Assembly (NCBI RefSeq): GCF_001729485.1
Contig: NZ_CP017157.1
Span: 5,580,001 to 5,644,000, forward strand
Length of the DNA: 64,000 nt
Direction of reading: 5' to 3'
Source of the DNA: Streptomyces lydicus
GTDB lineage: Bacteria; Actinomycetota; Actinomycetes; Streptomycetales; Streptomycetaceae
Shown here one piece after another: positions 16,030 through 25,185 of this stretch. A program made the position numbers and the translations under genes. The notes under the pieces are model-generated. The model was not told the origin of the DNA. It saw only the letters and a list, made by a program, of their open reading frames with translations, and made no database searches. Each line of letters starts with the position of its first letter. The stretch's first letter is position 1.

Positions 16030-17367
16030 GTGAACAAGATCCTGGACGCAATCCTCTCCCCCGACGCGACCGGTGCGGACTTCGCCGCACTGCCCCTCCC
16101 CGAGTCCTACCGCGCGGTGACCGTGCACAAGGACGAGGCCGAGATGTTCGCCGGCCTGCCCACGAAGGACAAGGACCCCCGCAAGTCGCTGCACGTCGAG
16201 GACGTGCCGGTGCCCGAACTCGGCCCCGGTGAGGCGCTGGTGGCCGTGATGGCCTCCTCCGTGAACTACAACTCCGTGTGGACCTCGATCTTCGAGCCGC
16301 TCTCGACGTTCGGGTTCCTGGAGCGCTACGGCAAGCTCTCCCCGCTCACCAAGCGCCATGACCTGCCGTACCACGTCATCGGCTCCGACCTGGCCGGCGT
16401 CGTGCTGCGCACCGGTCCCGGCGTCAACGCCTGGGGCCCCGGCGACGAGGTCGTCGCGCACTGCCTGTCCGTCGAGCTGGAGTCCTCCGACGGCCACAAC
16501 GACACGATGCTCGACCCCGAGCAGCGCATCTGGGGCTTCGAGACCAACTTCGGCGGACTGGCCGAGATCGCGCTGGTCAAGTCCAACCAGCTGATGCCCA
16601 AGCCCAAGCACCTGAGCTGGGAGGAGGCGGCGGCGCCGGGCCTGGTGAACTCCACCGCGTACCGCCAGCTGGTCTCCCGCAACGGCGCCGGCATGAAGCA
16701 GGGCGACAACGTCCTGATCTGGGGCGCCAGCGGCGGACTCGGCTCGTACGCCACGCAGTTCGCGCTGGCCGGCGGCGCCAACCCGATCTGTGTCGTCTCC
16801 AGCGAGCAGAAGGCGGACATCTGCCGCGCGATGGGCGCCGAGGCGATCATCGACCGCAGCGCCGAGGGCTACAAGTTCTGGAAGGACGAGCAGACCCAGG
16901 ACCCCAAGGAGTGGAAGCGCTTCGGCAAGCGCATCCGCGAGTTCACCGGCGGCGAGGACATCGACATCGTCTTCGAGCACCCCGGCCGCGAGACCTTCGG
17001 CGCGAGCGTCTACGTCACCCGCAAGGGCGGCACCATCACCACCTGCGCCTCGACCTCGGGCTACATGCACGAGTACGACAACCGCTACCTGTGGATGTCG
17101 CTGAAGCGCATCATCGGCTCGCACTTCGCCAACTACCGCGAGGCGTGGGAGGCCAACCGCCTGATCGCCAAGGGCAAGATCCACCCCACCCTGTCGAAGA
17201 CCTACAGCCTCGACGAGACCGGCCAGGCGGCGTACGACGTGCACCGCAACCTCCACCAGGGCAAGGTCGGCGTGCTGGCGCTGGCGCCCGAGGAGGGCAT
17301 GGGAGTGCGCGATGAGGAAATGCGCGCCAAGCACCTCGACGCCATCAACCGGTTCCGGAACGTCTGA
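16030..17367 (+). CDS. ccr: Crotonyl-CoA carboxylase/reductase
   Basis: A 445-residue MDR-type enzyme that reductively carboxylates crotonyl-CoA with CO2 and NADPH to ethylmalonyl-CoA. This is the committing step of the ethylmalonyl-CoA pathway and a source of polyketide extender units. The four residues known to hold CO2 in the Kitasatospora enzyme fall at identical numbers here: N81 (VNYNSVW), F170 and E171 (WGFETNFGG), and H365 (IIGSHFANY). The NADPH loop is WGASGGLGSYATQ near 231-243. The GTG at 16030 follows CGGAGG by 7 nt. It is the first gene of a five-gene operon, 41 bp before the mutase gene, under the promoter at 15715-15743. Confidence 0.97.
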   Translation: MNKILDAILSPDATGADFAALPLPESYRAVTVHKDEAEMFAGLPTKDKDPRKSLHVEDVPVPELGPGEALVAVMASSVNYNSVWTSIFEPLSTFGFLERYGKLSPLTKRHDLPYHVIGSDLAGVVLRTGPGVNAWGPGDEVVAHCLSVELESSDGHNDTMLDPEQRIWGFETNFGGLAEIALVKSNQLMPKPKHLSWEEAAAPGLVNSTAYRQLVSRNGAGMKQGDNVLIWGASGGLGSYATQFALAGGANPICVVSSEQKADICRAMGAEAIIDRSAEGYKFWKDEQTQDPKEWKRFGKRIREFTGGEDIDIVFEHPGRETFGASVYVTRKGGTITTCASTSGYMHEYDNRYLWMSLKRIIGSHFANYREAWEANRLIAKGKIHPTLSKTYSLDETGQAAYDVHRNLHQGKVGVLALAPEEGMGVRDEEMRAKHLDAINRFRNV

Positions 17368-17408
17368 GCCTCTCGGGCTTTCCTGAACCCCGAAGATACG
17401 GGCCTGAT

Positions 17409-19421
17409 ATGACTGAGCGTCAGAAGGATCGTCCGTGGCTGATGCGGACCTACGCCGGCCACTCCACCGCCGAGGCGTCCAACGAGCTGTACCGGCGTAA
17501 TCTCGCCAAGGGCCAGACCGGTCTGTCGGTCGCGTTCGACCTTCCGACGCAGACCGGTTACGACCCCGACCACATCCTCGCCCGCGGCGAGGTCGGCCGG
17601 GTCGGGGTCCCGGTGTCCCACCTCGGCGACATGCGGCGGCTGTTCCAGGACATACCCCTGGACCAGATGAACACCTCCATGACCATCAACGCGACGGCCA
17701 TGTGGCTGCTGGCGCTGTACGAGGTGGTCGCCGAGGAGCAGGGTGCCGACATCAGCAAGCTGTCGGGCACCACGCAGAACGACATCGTCAAGGAATACCT
17801 CTCGCGCGGGACCCACGTCTTCCCGCCGGGGCCGTCGCTGCGGCTGACCACCGACATGATCACGTACACGGTGGCGCACATCCCCAAGTGGAACCCGATC
17901 AACATCTGCAGCTACCACCTGCAGGAGGCCGGGGCCACGCCGGTGCAGGAGATCGCGTATGCCATGTCCACCGCCATCGCGGTGCTGGACGCGGTGCGCG
18001 ACTCCGGCCAGGTGCCGCCGGAGAAGTTCGGCGACGTCGTGGCCCGCATCTCGTTCTTCGTGAACGCGGGCGTCCGGTTCGTCGAGGAGATGTGCAAGAT
18101 GCGCGCCTTCGGCCGCATCTGGGACAAGATCACCCGCGAGCGCTACGGCATCCGGAACGAGAAGCAGCGCCGGTTCCGCTACGGCGTCCAGGTCAACTCG
18201 CTCGGGCTGACCGAGGCGCAGCCGGAGAACAACGTCCAGCGCATCGTGCTGGAGATGCTGGCCGTGACGCTCTCCAAGGACGCCCGCGCCCGCGCCGTCC
18301 AGCTCCCGGCCTGGAACGAGGCGCTGGGCCTGCCCCGCCCCTGGGACCAGCAGTGGTCGCTGCGCATCCAGCAGGTCCTGGCGCACGAGAGCGACCTGCT
18401 GGAGTACGAGGACATCTTCGCCGGCTCGCACGTCATCGAGGCCAAGGTCGACGCCCTGGTCACCGACTGCCTCGCGGAGATCGAGCGGATCCAGGAGATG
18501 GGCGGCGCGATGGCCGCGGTGGAGTCCGGCTACCTCAAGTCGCAGCTGGTCTCCGCGCACGCCGAGCGGCGGGCCCGGATCGAGGCCGGCGAGGAGAAGA
18601 TCGTCGGCGTCAACTGCTTCGAGGGCACCGAGCCCAACCCGCTCACCGCGGACCTCGACACGGCCATCATGACCGTCGACCCGGCCAACGAGGCACGCGT
18701 GGTGCAGGGGCTGCACGACTGGCGGGACAACCGCGACGAGACGCGCGCCCAGGAGGCGCTGTCGGTGCTGAAGAAGACCGCGGCGGGCGACGCCAACCTC
18801 TTCGCCGCGACCCTGGAGTGCGCCCGCGCCGGCGTCACGACGGGTGAGTGGGCCTGGGCGCTGCGGGACGTCTTCGGCGAGTTCCGGGCACCCACCGGCG
18901 TCTCCAGCGCTCCCCTGGCGGTCGCCGCCGAGGCGGGCAGCCCGCTGGCCGCGGTCCGCGAGAAGGTCGCCAAGACGGCGGCCGAGCTCGGCACCGGCAA
19001 GCTGCGGCTGCTGGTCGGCAAGCCCGGCCTGGACGGTCACAGCAACGGCGCCGAGCAGATCGCGGTACGGGCCAGGGACGCCGGCTTCGAGGTGATCTAC
19101 CAGGGGATCCGGCTCACCCCGGAGCAGATCGTCTCGGCGGCGGTCGCCGAGGACGTGCACTGCGTGGGCCTGTCCATCCTGTCCGGCTCGCACGCCGAGC
19201 TGGTGCCGGACGTCCTGGACCGGCTGCGCCGCACCGGCGTCGACGACGTACCCGTCATCGTCGGCGGCATCATTCCCTCGGCCGACGCCACCGCGCTGCG
19301 GGAAGCCGGAGTGGCGGCCGTCTTCACCCCCAAGGACTTCGGCATCACGGAGATCATCGGTCGTATCGTCGACGAGATCCGGAAAGCCAACCAGCTCGAC
19401 CCCCTGGAGGTCCCCGCATGA
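17409..19421 (+). CDS. meaA: Ethylmalonyl-CoA mutase (MeaA), coenzyme-B12 dependent
   Basis: A 670-residue adenosylcobalamin mutase that converts ethylmalonyl-CoA to methylsuccinyl-CoA. The N-terminal substrate barrel begins RPWLMRTYAGHSTAEASN and contains GLSVAFDLPTQTGYD. The B12 domain at about 530-660 has KPGLDGHSNGAEQ (DxHxxG, lower cobalamin ligand), GLSILSGSH and VIVGG. Both domains are in one chain, unlike two-subunit methylmalonyl-CoA mutases. The stop codon overlaps the next start as ATGA, so translation is probably coupled. Confidence 0.96.
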   Translation: MTERQKDRPWLMRTYAGHSTAEASNELYRRNLAKGQTGLSVAFDLPTQTGYDPDHILARGEVGRVGVPVSHLGDMRRLFQDIPLDQMNTSMTINATAMWLLALYEVVAEEQGADISKLSGTTQNDIVKEYLSRGTHVFPPGPSLRLTTDMITYTVAHIPKWNPINICSYHLQEAGATPVQEIAYAMSTAIAVLDAVRDSGQVPPEKFGDVVARISFFVNAGVRFVEEMCKMRAFGRIWDKITRERYGIRNEKQRRFRYGVQVNSLGLTEAQPENNVQRIVLEMLAVTLSKDARARAVQLPAWNEALGLPRPWDQQWSLRIQQVLAHESDLLEYEDIFAGSHVIEAKVDALVTDCLAEIERIQEMGGAMAAVESGYLKSQLVSAHAERRARIEAGEEKIVGVNCFEGTEPNPLTADLDTAIMTVDPANEARVVQGLHDWRDNRDETRAQEALSVLKKTAAGDANLFAATLECARAGVTTGEWAWALRDVFGEFRAPTGVSSAPLAVAAEAGSPLAAVREKVAKTAAELGTGKLRLLVGKPGLDGHSNGAEQIAVRARDAGFEVIYQGIRLTPEQIVSAAVAEDVHCVGLSILSGSHAELVPDVLDRLRRTGVDDVPVIVGGIIPSADATALREAGVAAVFTPKDFGITEIIGRIVDEIRKANQLDPLEVPA

Positions 19422-20383
19422 CAGCCCCTGTCACCCGCCTGCGGCCCCGTCGCTCCTGTCTCGCGGTTCCCGGCAGCAATCCGCGCTTTCTGGAGAAGGC
19501 CCAGGGCCTCCCGGCGGACCAGGTCTTCCTGGACCTGGAGGACGCCTGCGCCCCGCTCGCCAAGGAGGGCGCCCGGCACTCCGTCGTCGAGGCGCTGAAC
19601 GGCGGCGACTGGACCGGCAAGACCCGGGTCGTACGGGTCAACGACTGGACGACGCACTGGACGTACCGGGACGTCATCACGGTCGTCGAGGGCGCGGGGC
19701 CCAACCTCGACTGCCTCATGCTGCCCAAGGTCCAGGACGCCCAGCAGATCGTGGCGCTGGACCTGCTGCTGACCCAGATCGAGAAGACCATGGGCTTCGA
19801 GGTCGGCCGGATCGGCATCGAGGCGCAGATCGAGAACGCCAAGGGCCTGGTGAACGTCGACGAGATCGCCGGCGCCTCGCCGCGCCTGGAGACCATCATC
19901 TTCGGCCCGGCCGACTTCATGGCATCGATCAACATGAAGTCCCTGGTGGTCGGGGAGCAGCCGCCCGGCTATGGCGCCGATGCGTATCACTACATTCTGA
20001 TGCGCATTCTGATGGCCGCACGGGCCAACGATTTGCAGGCTATCGACGGCCCGTACCTTCAGATTAAGAACATTGATGGCTATCGCGAGGTGGCCGGCCG
20101 GGCCGCCGCCCTCGGTTTCGACGGCAAGTGGGTACTGCATCCGGGTCAGGTCGAGGCCGCCAATGAGGTGTTCTCGCCGTCCCAGGAGGACTACGACCAC
20201 GCCGAGCTGATCCTGGACGCCTACGAGTGGCACACCTCGGAGGCGGGCGGCAAGAAGGGGTCGGCGATGCTCGGTGACGAGATGATCGACGAGGCGAGCC
20301 GGAAGATGGCGCTCGTCGTCGCCGGCAAGGGCCGGGCCGCAGGCATGATCCGTACATCCAAGTTCGAAGCCCCGGAGGCATGA
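19418..20383 (+). CDS. HpcH/HpaI (CitE-like) CoA-ester lyase, beta-methylmalyl-CoA/malyl-CoA lyase
   Basis: A 321-residue TIM-barrel lyase. It opens RLRPRRSCLAVPGSNPRFLEKA, with the metal and substrate sites in FLDLEDACAP, VRVNDW, IEAQIENAKGL and IIFGPADFMASI. In this pathway it splits beta-methylmalyl-CoA to glyoxylate and propionyl-CoA. It overlaps the mutase stop by 4 nt and the hydratase start by 4 nt (ATGA both times). Codons around 19970-20065 are unusually rich in A and T for this genome, although the reading frame is intact. Confidence 0.93.
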   Translation: MTAPVTRLRPRRSCLAVPGSNPRFLEKAQGLPADQVFLDLEDACAPLAKEGARHSVVEALNGGDWTGKTRVVRVNDWTTHWTYRDVITVVEGAGPNLDCLMLPKVQDAQQIVALDLLLTQIEKTMGFEVGRIGIEAQIENAKGLVNVDEIAGASPRLETIIFGPADFMASINMKSLVVGEQPPGYGADAYHYILMRILMAARANDLQAIDGPYLQIKNIDGYREVAGRAAALGFDGKWVLHPGQVEAANEVFSPSQEDYDHAELILDAYEWHTSEAGGKKGSAMLGDEMIDEASRKMALVVAGKGRAAGMIRTSKFEAPEA

Positions 20384-20913
20384 GCGCGATGCAGTTCGGC
20401 CGTACCTATGAGGAATTCACCGTCGGCGATGTCTACAAGCACTGGCCGGGGAAGACCGTCACCGAATACGACGACCACCTCTTCTGCCTGCTCACGATGA
20501 ATCACCACCCGCTGCACATGGACAGCAACTACGCGGAGCAGACCACCGACTTCGGCAAGAACGTCGTGGTCGGCAACTACATCTATTCGCTGCTGCTGGG
20601 CATGTCGGTGCCGGACGTCTCCGGAAAGGCCATCGCCAATCTGGAAATCGAGTCGCTGAAGCACGTGGCGCCGACCTTCCACGGCGACACGCTCTACGGT
20701 GAGACGACGGTGCTCGACAAGACGCCGTCGAAGTCCAAGACGGACCGCGGCATCGTGTACGTCGAGACCAAGGGCTACAAGCAGGACGGCACCCTGGTCT
20801 GCGTCTTCCGGCGCAAGGTCATGGTTCCCACGGCCACCTACATCAAGGAGCGCGGCGGCGAACAGCCGGGCCGCCCGGAGCTCAAGGCCCCCGCGGCCAA
20901 GAAGGAGAAGTAG
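20380..20913 (+). CDS. MaoC-domain mesaconyl-CoA hydratase
   Basis: A 177-residue single hot-dog-fold MaoC protein, placed to hydrate mesaconyl-CoA to beta-methylmalyl-CoA. The active-site segment reads FCLLTMNHHPLHMDSNYAEQ; an Asn stands where many R-hydratases have Asp. The alphaproteobacterial pathway enzyme is about twice this length, so this is the short actinobacterial form and probably works as a dimer. The C-terminus is Lys/Ala-rich and likely disordered. It is in the middle of the operon, between the lyase and the acyl-CoA dehydrogenase. Confidence 0.85.
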   Translation: MSAMQFGRTYEEFTVGDVYKHWPGKTVTEYDDHLFCLLTMNHHPLHMDSNYAEQTTDFGKNVVVGNYIYSLLLGMSVPDVSGKAIANLEIESLKHVAPTFHGDTLYGETTVLDKTPSKSKTDRGIVYVETKGYKQDGTLVCVFRRKVMVPTATYIKERGGEQPGRPELKAPAAKKEK

Positions 20914-20918
20914 TCGCC

Positions 20919-22124
20919 ATGACCCGTCTTGCGCAGACCGAGGGCCTGACCGACATCCAGCGGGAGATCCTCTCCACCGTCCGCGACTTCGTGGACAAGG
21001 AGATCCTGCCGGTCGCCACGGAGCTGGAACACCGCGACGAATACCCGTCGCAGATCGTCGAGGGCCTGAAGGAACTCGGCGTGTTCGGCCTGATGATTCC
21101 CGAGGAGTACGGCGGTCTGGGTGAATCCCTGCTCACCTACGCGCTGACCGTCGAGGAGATCGCCCGCGGCTGGATGAGCGTCTCGGGCATCATCAACACC
21201 CACTTCATCGTGGCGTACATGCTGAAGCAGCACGGCACGCAGGAGCAGAAGGACTATTTCCTTCCGAAGATGGCGGCGGGTGAAATCCGGGGCGCCTTCT
21301 CGATGTCGGAGCCGGCGCTGGGCTCGGACGTTTCGGCCATCTCCTCCAAGGGCGTGCGGGACGGCGACGATTACGTCCTCAACGGCCAGAAGATGTGGCT
21401 CACCAACGGCGGTTCGTCCACGCTCGTGGCGGTGCTCTGCCGCACCGACGAGGGCCACCCGGAGGGCACCGCTCCGCACAAGTCGATGACGACCTTCCTC
21501 GTGGAGAAGGAGGCCGGCTTCGGTGAGGTGCGACCCGGCCTGACCATCCCGGGCAAGATCGACAAGATGGGCTACAAGGGCGTCGACACCACCGAGCTGA
21601 TCATGGACGGGCTGCGCATCCCGGCCGACCGGGTGCTCGGCGGCCAGACCGGACGTGGCTTCTATCACATGATGGACGGCGTCGAGGTCGGCCGGGTCAA
21701 TGTCGCCGCGCGTGGCTGCGGCGTCGCCCAGCGCGCCTTCGAGCTGGGCGTTTCCTACGCGCAGCAGCGGCACACGTTCGGCAAGCCGATCGCGCAGCAC
21801 CAGGCCATCCAGTTCAAATTGGCAGAAATGGCAACAAAGGTCGAAGCGGCCCATGCAATGATGGTTAACGCCGCTCGCAAAAAGGACTCGGGCCAGCGAA
21901 ACGACCTCGAGGCGGGCATGGCGAAGTACCTGGCCTCCGAGTACTGCAAGGAGGTGGTGGAGGACGCGTTCCGTATCCACGGTGGCTACGGCTTCTCGAA
22001 GGAGTACGAGATCGAGCGGCTCTACCGCGAGGCCCCGATGCTCCTGATCGGTGAAGGTACCGCCGAGATCCAGAAAATGATCATTGGTCGCCGGCTACTC
22101 GAGGAGTACCGAATCCAGGGGTGA
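20919..22124 (+). CDS. Acyl-CoA dehydrogenase, probable methylsuccinyl-CoA dehydrogenase
   Basis: A 401-residue FAD acyl-CoA dehydrogenase. FAD and substrate motifs are FSMSEPALGSDVSAI, GQKMWLTNG and RHTFGKPIAQHQ. The catalytic glutamate is in LLIGEGTAEIQKMIIGRRL. Operon position implies oxidation of (2S)-methylsuccinyl-CoA to mesaconyl-CoA. The Rhodobacter enzyme is about 150 residues longer at the N-terminus, so this is the shorter type. It starts 5 nt after the hydratase stop. A stretch near 21820-21900 uses unusually A/T-rich codons. Confidence 0.88.
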   Translation: MTRLAQTEGLTDIQREILSTVRDFVDKEILPVATELEHRDEYPSQIVEGLKELGVFGLMIPEEYGGLGESLLTYALTVEEIARGWMSVSGIINTHFIVAYMLKQHGTQEQKDYFLPKMAAGEIRGAFSMSEPALGSDVSAISSKGVRDGDDYVLNGQKMWLTNGGSSTLVAVLCRTDEGHPEGTAPHKSMTTFLVEKEAGFGEVRPGLTIPGKIDKMGYKGVDTTELIMDGLRIPADRVLGGQTGRGFYHMMDGVEVGRVNVAARGCGVAQRAFELGVSYAQQRHTFGKPIAQHQAIQFKLAEMATKVEAAHAMMVNAARKKDSGQRNDLEAGMAKYLASEYCKEVVEDAFRIHGGYGFSKEYEIERLYREAPMLLIGEGTAEIQKMIIGRRLLEEYRIQG

Positions 22125-22294
22125 ACATCCCATTTGGGCGGTTTTGGTCTAGACGAAGATCACACCCCGTCATCGTACTTCGGCCACGGATTGGCTCTGG
22201 CTCTTGGCCAGTTGCCGCTCGCAACCGATAGCATCCCCGGAAAGCCGCCGTCCCCCGTATCCCTACGCGGCATCCTCCGCTACGAAGGTCATCC

Positions 22295-22942
22295 ATGCCC
22301 CACAGCCAATCCTCTGCACAACGCGGTCGCGTCCGCCTCGCGCGCGGAGCGTCGCCGTGGCTCCTGCCGACCGTTGCCACGGCAGCGGTCAGCCTCGCCC
22401 GGTCCCGCCGGTCCGGTCGCTGGGCGGCCGTTGCCGTACCCACCACCGCCCTGGCGGCGGGCATGCTGTGGTTTTTCCGCGACCCCGAGCGGGAGATCGC
22501 TCAGGGCCGCGTCATCTCCCCGGCCGACGGCGTGGTGCAGAGCATCATGCCGTGGAAGGACGGACGCACCCGCGTCGCGATCTTCATGAGCCCGCTGAAC
22601 GTGCATGTCAACCGTGCGCCGCTGGCCGGCACGGTGACGTCCGTGGAGCACATCCCCGGCGGATTCGTTCCGGCGTTCAACAAGGAGAGCGAGAACAACG
22701 AGCGGGTTGTCTGGCACTTCGACACCGAGCTCGGTGACATCGAGATGGTGCAGATCGCCGGCGCGGTGGCCCGCCGTATCGTCCCTTACGTGCCCCAGGG
22801 CACCAAGGTGGAGCAGGGTGAGCGGATCGGTCTGATCCGCTTCGGCTCGCGCGTCGACGTCTACCTCCCGGAGGGCGTCGAGGTGGCGGTCGAGGTCGGC
22901 CAGGCGACCACCGCGGGGGTGACTCGTCTTGACCGTGATTGA
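22295..22942 (+). CDS. psd: Phosphatidylserine decarboxylase (Psd)
   Basis: A 215-residue short-type pyruvoyl decarboxylase that makes phosphatidylethanolamine from phosphatidylserine at the membrane. An N-terminal hydrophobic stretch (about 45-62) is followed by FFRDPEREI, ISPADGVVQSI and FMSPLNVHVNRAP. The self-cleavage Gly-Ser is in IRFGSRVDVYLP, which would yield the beta chain and the pyruvoyl alpha chain. The 170-bp upstream gap separates it from the ethylmalonyl-CoA operon, so it probably has its own promoter. It overlaps pssA by 14 nt. Confidence 0.95.
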   Translation: MPHSQSSAQRGRVRLARGASPWLLPTVATAAVSLARSRRSGRWAAVAVPTTALAAGMLWFFRDPEREIAQGRVISPADGVVQSIMPWKDGRTRVAIFMSPLNVHVNRAPLAGTVTSVEHIPGGFVPAFNKESENNERVVWHFDTELGDIEMVQIAGAVARRIVPYVPQGTKVEQGERIGLIRFGSRVDVYLPEGVEVAVEVGQATTAGVTRLDRD

Positions 22943-23789
22943 TCCTGAGACACAGGCGGGCTGGGCGCCCGAGACCGACGAGGACGAGGACGACATGCCG
23001 CTGTCCACGCGGCTGTCAATAGCGGACACCCTCACCCTCGGCAACGCCATCTGCGGCTTCATGGCCGTGTACTTCACCACCACCGGCGTGCTGATCCCCC
23101 ACCTCACGGGGACCGAGGACGGCGGGATGGCGCGGCACAGCGCCGCCATGGCCGTGATCCTGATGCTCTTCGCGTCGGTCTTCGACCTCTTCGACGGCCT
23201 GGTGGCGCGCAAGCTGCGGGCCTCGGCGATGGGGGCCGAGCTCGACAACCTCTCCGACCTGATCAGCTTCGGGCTGGCGCCCGCGTACTTCGTCGTGACC
23301 TGGGGCATGGTCGCCCAGGACGCCCACCAGCGGGTGTCGGTGGTCGCGGCGGTCGTGGTGCTGCTGGCGGTGGTGCTGCGGCTGGCGCGGTTCTCCTGCG
23401 TCACCCTGCGCGACGGCATCTTCCAGGGCATGCCGAGCCCCTTCGGCGCGCTGACCGTCGTCGCCATCGTGCTGCTGGAGCTGCCGTTCCTGCCGACGCT
23501 GCTGGCGATCATCGGGGTGGCCTGGCTGATGGTGAGCCGGGTCGAGTACCCCAAGCCGCGGGGCCGGCTCGCGGTGGCGATGCTGAGCTGGATCGTGCTC
23601 AGCATGGGCATGCTCGCGGCCTGGGCGCTGGACGCGCCCGGCGGCCAGCTGCTGCTGCAGACCGGCTGCTCGCTGCAGGTGGTCCTGGGCGCGATGATCC
23701 CGCTGTTCGCGACCGCCCGGAGGGTCAACACCTTCCGCGACAACCGCCGCGAGTCCCGCGCCGAGTCGCGCGCCGCGCAGCTTCCCTAG
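22929..23789 (+). CDS. pssA: CDP-diacylglycerol-serine O-phosphatidyltransferase (PssA)
   Basis: A 286-residue membrane CDP-alcohol phosphatidyltransferase with six to eight membrane helices. The signature D-x2-D-G-x2-A-R-x8-G-x3-D-x3-D is complete in DLFDGLVARKLRASAMGAEL and the following DNLSD. It produces phosphatidylserine, the substrate of Psd from the preceding gene. The start is taken as TTG at 22929, overlapping psd by 14 nt; a GTG at 22935 is nearly as good. The first ~25 residues are acidic. A long terminator hairpin follows. Confidence 0.94.
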   Translation: MTVIDPETQAGWAPETDEDEDDMPLSTRLSIADTLTLGNAICGFMAVYFTTTGVLIPHLTGTEDGGMARHSAAMAVILMLFASVFDLFDGLVARKLRASAMGAELDNLSDLISFGLAPAYFVVTWGMVAQDAHQRVSVVAAVVVLLAVVLRLARFSCVTLRDGIFQGMPSPFGALTVVAIVLLELPFLPTLLAIIGVAWLMVSRVEYPKPRGRLAVAMLSWIVLSMGMLAAWALDAPGGQLLLQTGCSLQVVLGAMIPLFATARRVNTFRDNRRESRAESRAAQLP

Positions 23790-23805
23790 CGGTCCACACG
23801 TCGTA

Positions 23806-23847
23806 CGACGAAGGAGCCCCGGGCGATGATTCGCCCGGGGCTCCTTC
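23806..23847. terminator. Bidirectional terminator, 18-bp perfect stem
   Basis: ACGAAGGAGCCCCGGGCG (23806-23823) pairs perfectly with 23830-23847 around a 6-nt loop (ATGATT). It sits between the convergent pssA and glycerate kinase genes. Confidence 0.93.
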
Positions 23848-23875
23848 GTGTCCGCGGCCGTCGCGCCGCGCCGGC

Positions 23876-25033
23876 TCAGACCAGGAAGTCGCGCGCCAGG
23901 TTCTCCGCCGCCCGCTCCAGCAGCGGGCCCGCCTCGGCCATGCAGCGCGCCGGGTCGGACTCCAGGTCCGTCAGGGCGTAGGCCCGCCGGATACCGGCCC
24001 GGTCGAGGGCCTCCTGCGGCAGCTGGAGCCGGCCGCAGACCGCGACCACGTCCAGTCCGGCCGCACGCGCCGCGGCGGCCACCCCGGCCGGCGCCTTGCC
24101 GTGCAGCGTCTGCGCGTCCAGGGAGCCCTCGCCAGTGATCACGAACGTCGCCTTCGCCAGCGCCGGCCCGAAGCCCAGCACGTCGAGCATCACGTCGATG
24201 CCCGGCCGGAACGCCGCGTCCAGGCCGACCAGCGCGCCGTAGCCGATGCCGCCCGCCGCGCCCGCGCCGGGCGCCAGGGCGTACTCCGCGGCCTTGGGAC
24301 CGACCGCGCGTTCCAGCACCTCGGCGTAGTGCGCCAGCGCGGCGTCCAGCGTCGCGACGTCGTCCTCGTCGGCGCCCTTCTGCGGGCCGTAGACGGCGGG
24401 CGCGCCCTTGGGGCCGGTCAGCGGATTGTCGACGTCGCTGGCGAGCACGATCGCGGTCCGCGCCAGCCGGGGGTCCAGGCCCGAGAGGTCGGCCGTGGCC
24501 AGCTCGCGCAGCGGGCCGCCGCCGGGGCCGACCGGCTCGCCGTCCGCGTCCAGGAACCGGGCGCCCAGCGCCGCGAGCATGCCCGCGCCGCCGTCGGTCG
24601 TGGCACTGCCGCCGACGCCGAAGACGATCGAGGTCGCGCCGGCGTCCAGGGCCGCGAGCAGCAGCTCGCCGGTGCCGTACGTGGTGGCCGTCAGGGGCGC
24701 GAAAACGCCCCCGGGGAGGTGCTGGAGGCCGGATGCCTCGGCCATCTCGACCACCGCGGTGCCGTCCGCGCGGAGCGCGAAGGTGGCCGTCACCGGTACG
24801 CCGGTGGGGCCGGTGACCCGCGCCTCGTGGCGGGTGAAACCGGCCGCGAGCGCCGCGGCGACCGTGCCGTCGCCGCCGTCCGCGACCGGGACGGCCGCGA
24901 CGTCCAGACCGGGGACCGCGCGCCGCAGACCGGCCGTGACGTGCTCGGCGACCTCGACGGCCGTGAGGGAGCCCTTGAACTTGTCCGCGGCGATCAGCAC
25001 ATGTGCTGTCTTTGTCCTTGCTGCGTCCGCCAC
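23876..25033 (-). CDS. Glycerate kinase (GarK/GlxK type)
   Basis: A 385-residue glycerate 2-kinase that phosphorylates glycerate with ATP. Key segments are VLIAADKFKGSLTAVEVAEH, PVADGGDGTVAAA, VFGVGGSATTDGGAGML, ASDVDNPLTGPKGAPAVYGPQKGA and ITGEGSLDAQTLHGKAPAGVA, all typical of the family. The GTG at 25033 follows a purine-rich AAGGGGAAA. It is a single gene, divergent from the Nudix gene. It may recover carbon from glyoxylate released by the ethylmalonyl-CoA pathway; that is inference. Confidence 0.93.
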   Translation of the reverse strand: MADAARTKTAHVLIAADKFKGSLTAVEVAEHVTAGLRRAVPGLDVAAVPVADGGDGTVAAALAAGFTRHEARVTGPTGVPVTATFALRADGTAVVEMAEASGLQHLPGGVFAPLTATTYGTGELLLAALDAGATSIVFGVGGSATTDGGAGMLAALGARFLDADGEPVGPGGGPLRELATADLSGLDPRLARTAIVLASDVDNPLTGPKGAPAVYGPQKGADEDDVATLDAALAHYAEVLERAVGPKAAEYALAPGAGAAGGIGYGALVGLDAAFRPGIDVMLDVLGFGPALAKATFVITGEGSLDAQTLHGKAPAGVAAAARAAGLDVVAVCGRLQLPQEALDRAGIRRAYALTDLESDPARCMAEAGPLLERAAENLARDFLV

Positions 25034-25185
25034 CGTGTTTCCCCTTGCTTTCGAACTGGCAGTCGCGCCGCTGTGACCTTATCCGGCGAGCGGCCCCGCG
25101 AACAGGGCATACCGCTCCGCGGACGCTTCCGAGCGCCCGGGGGGTGCGCCTCGAAGACCGACCGGACAGGCCCTAGGCTCGCGCC

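Noticed and set aside
15732..16232. Open frame through the ccr leader
   Set aside because: It starts inside the predicted promoter, overlaps ccr out of frame, and its composition (Arg/Pro-rich) is that of a shadow frame. The leader is better explained as structured RNA.
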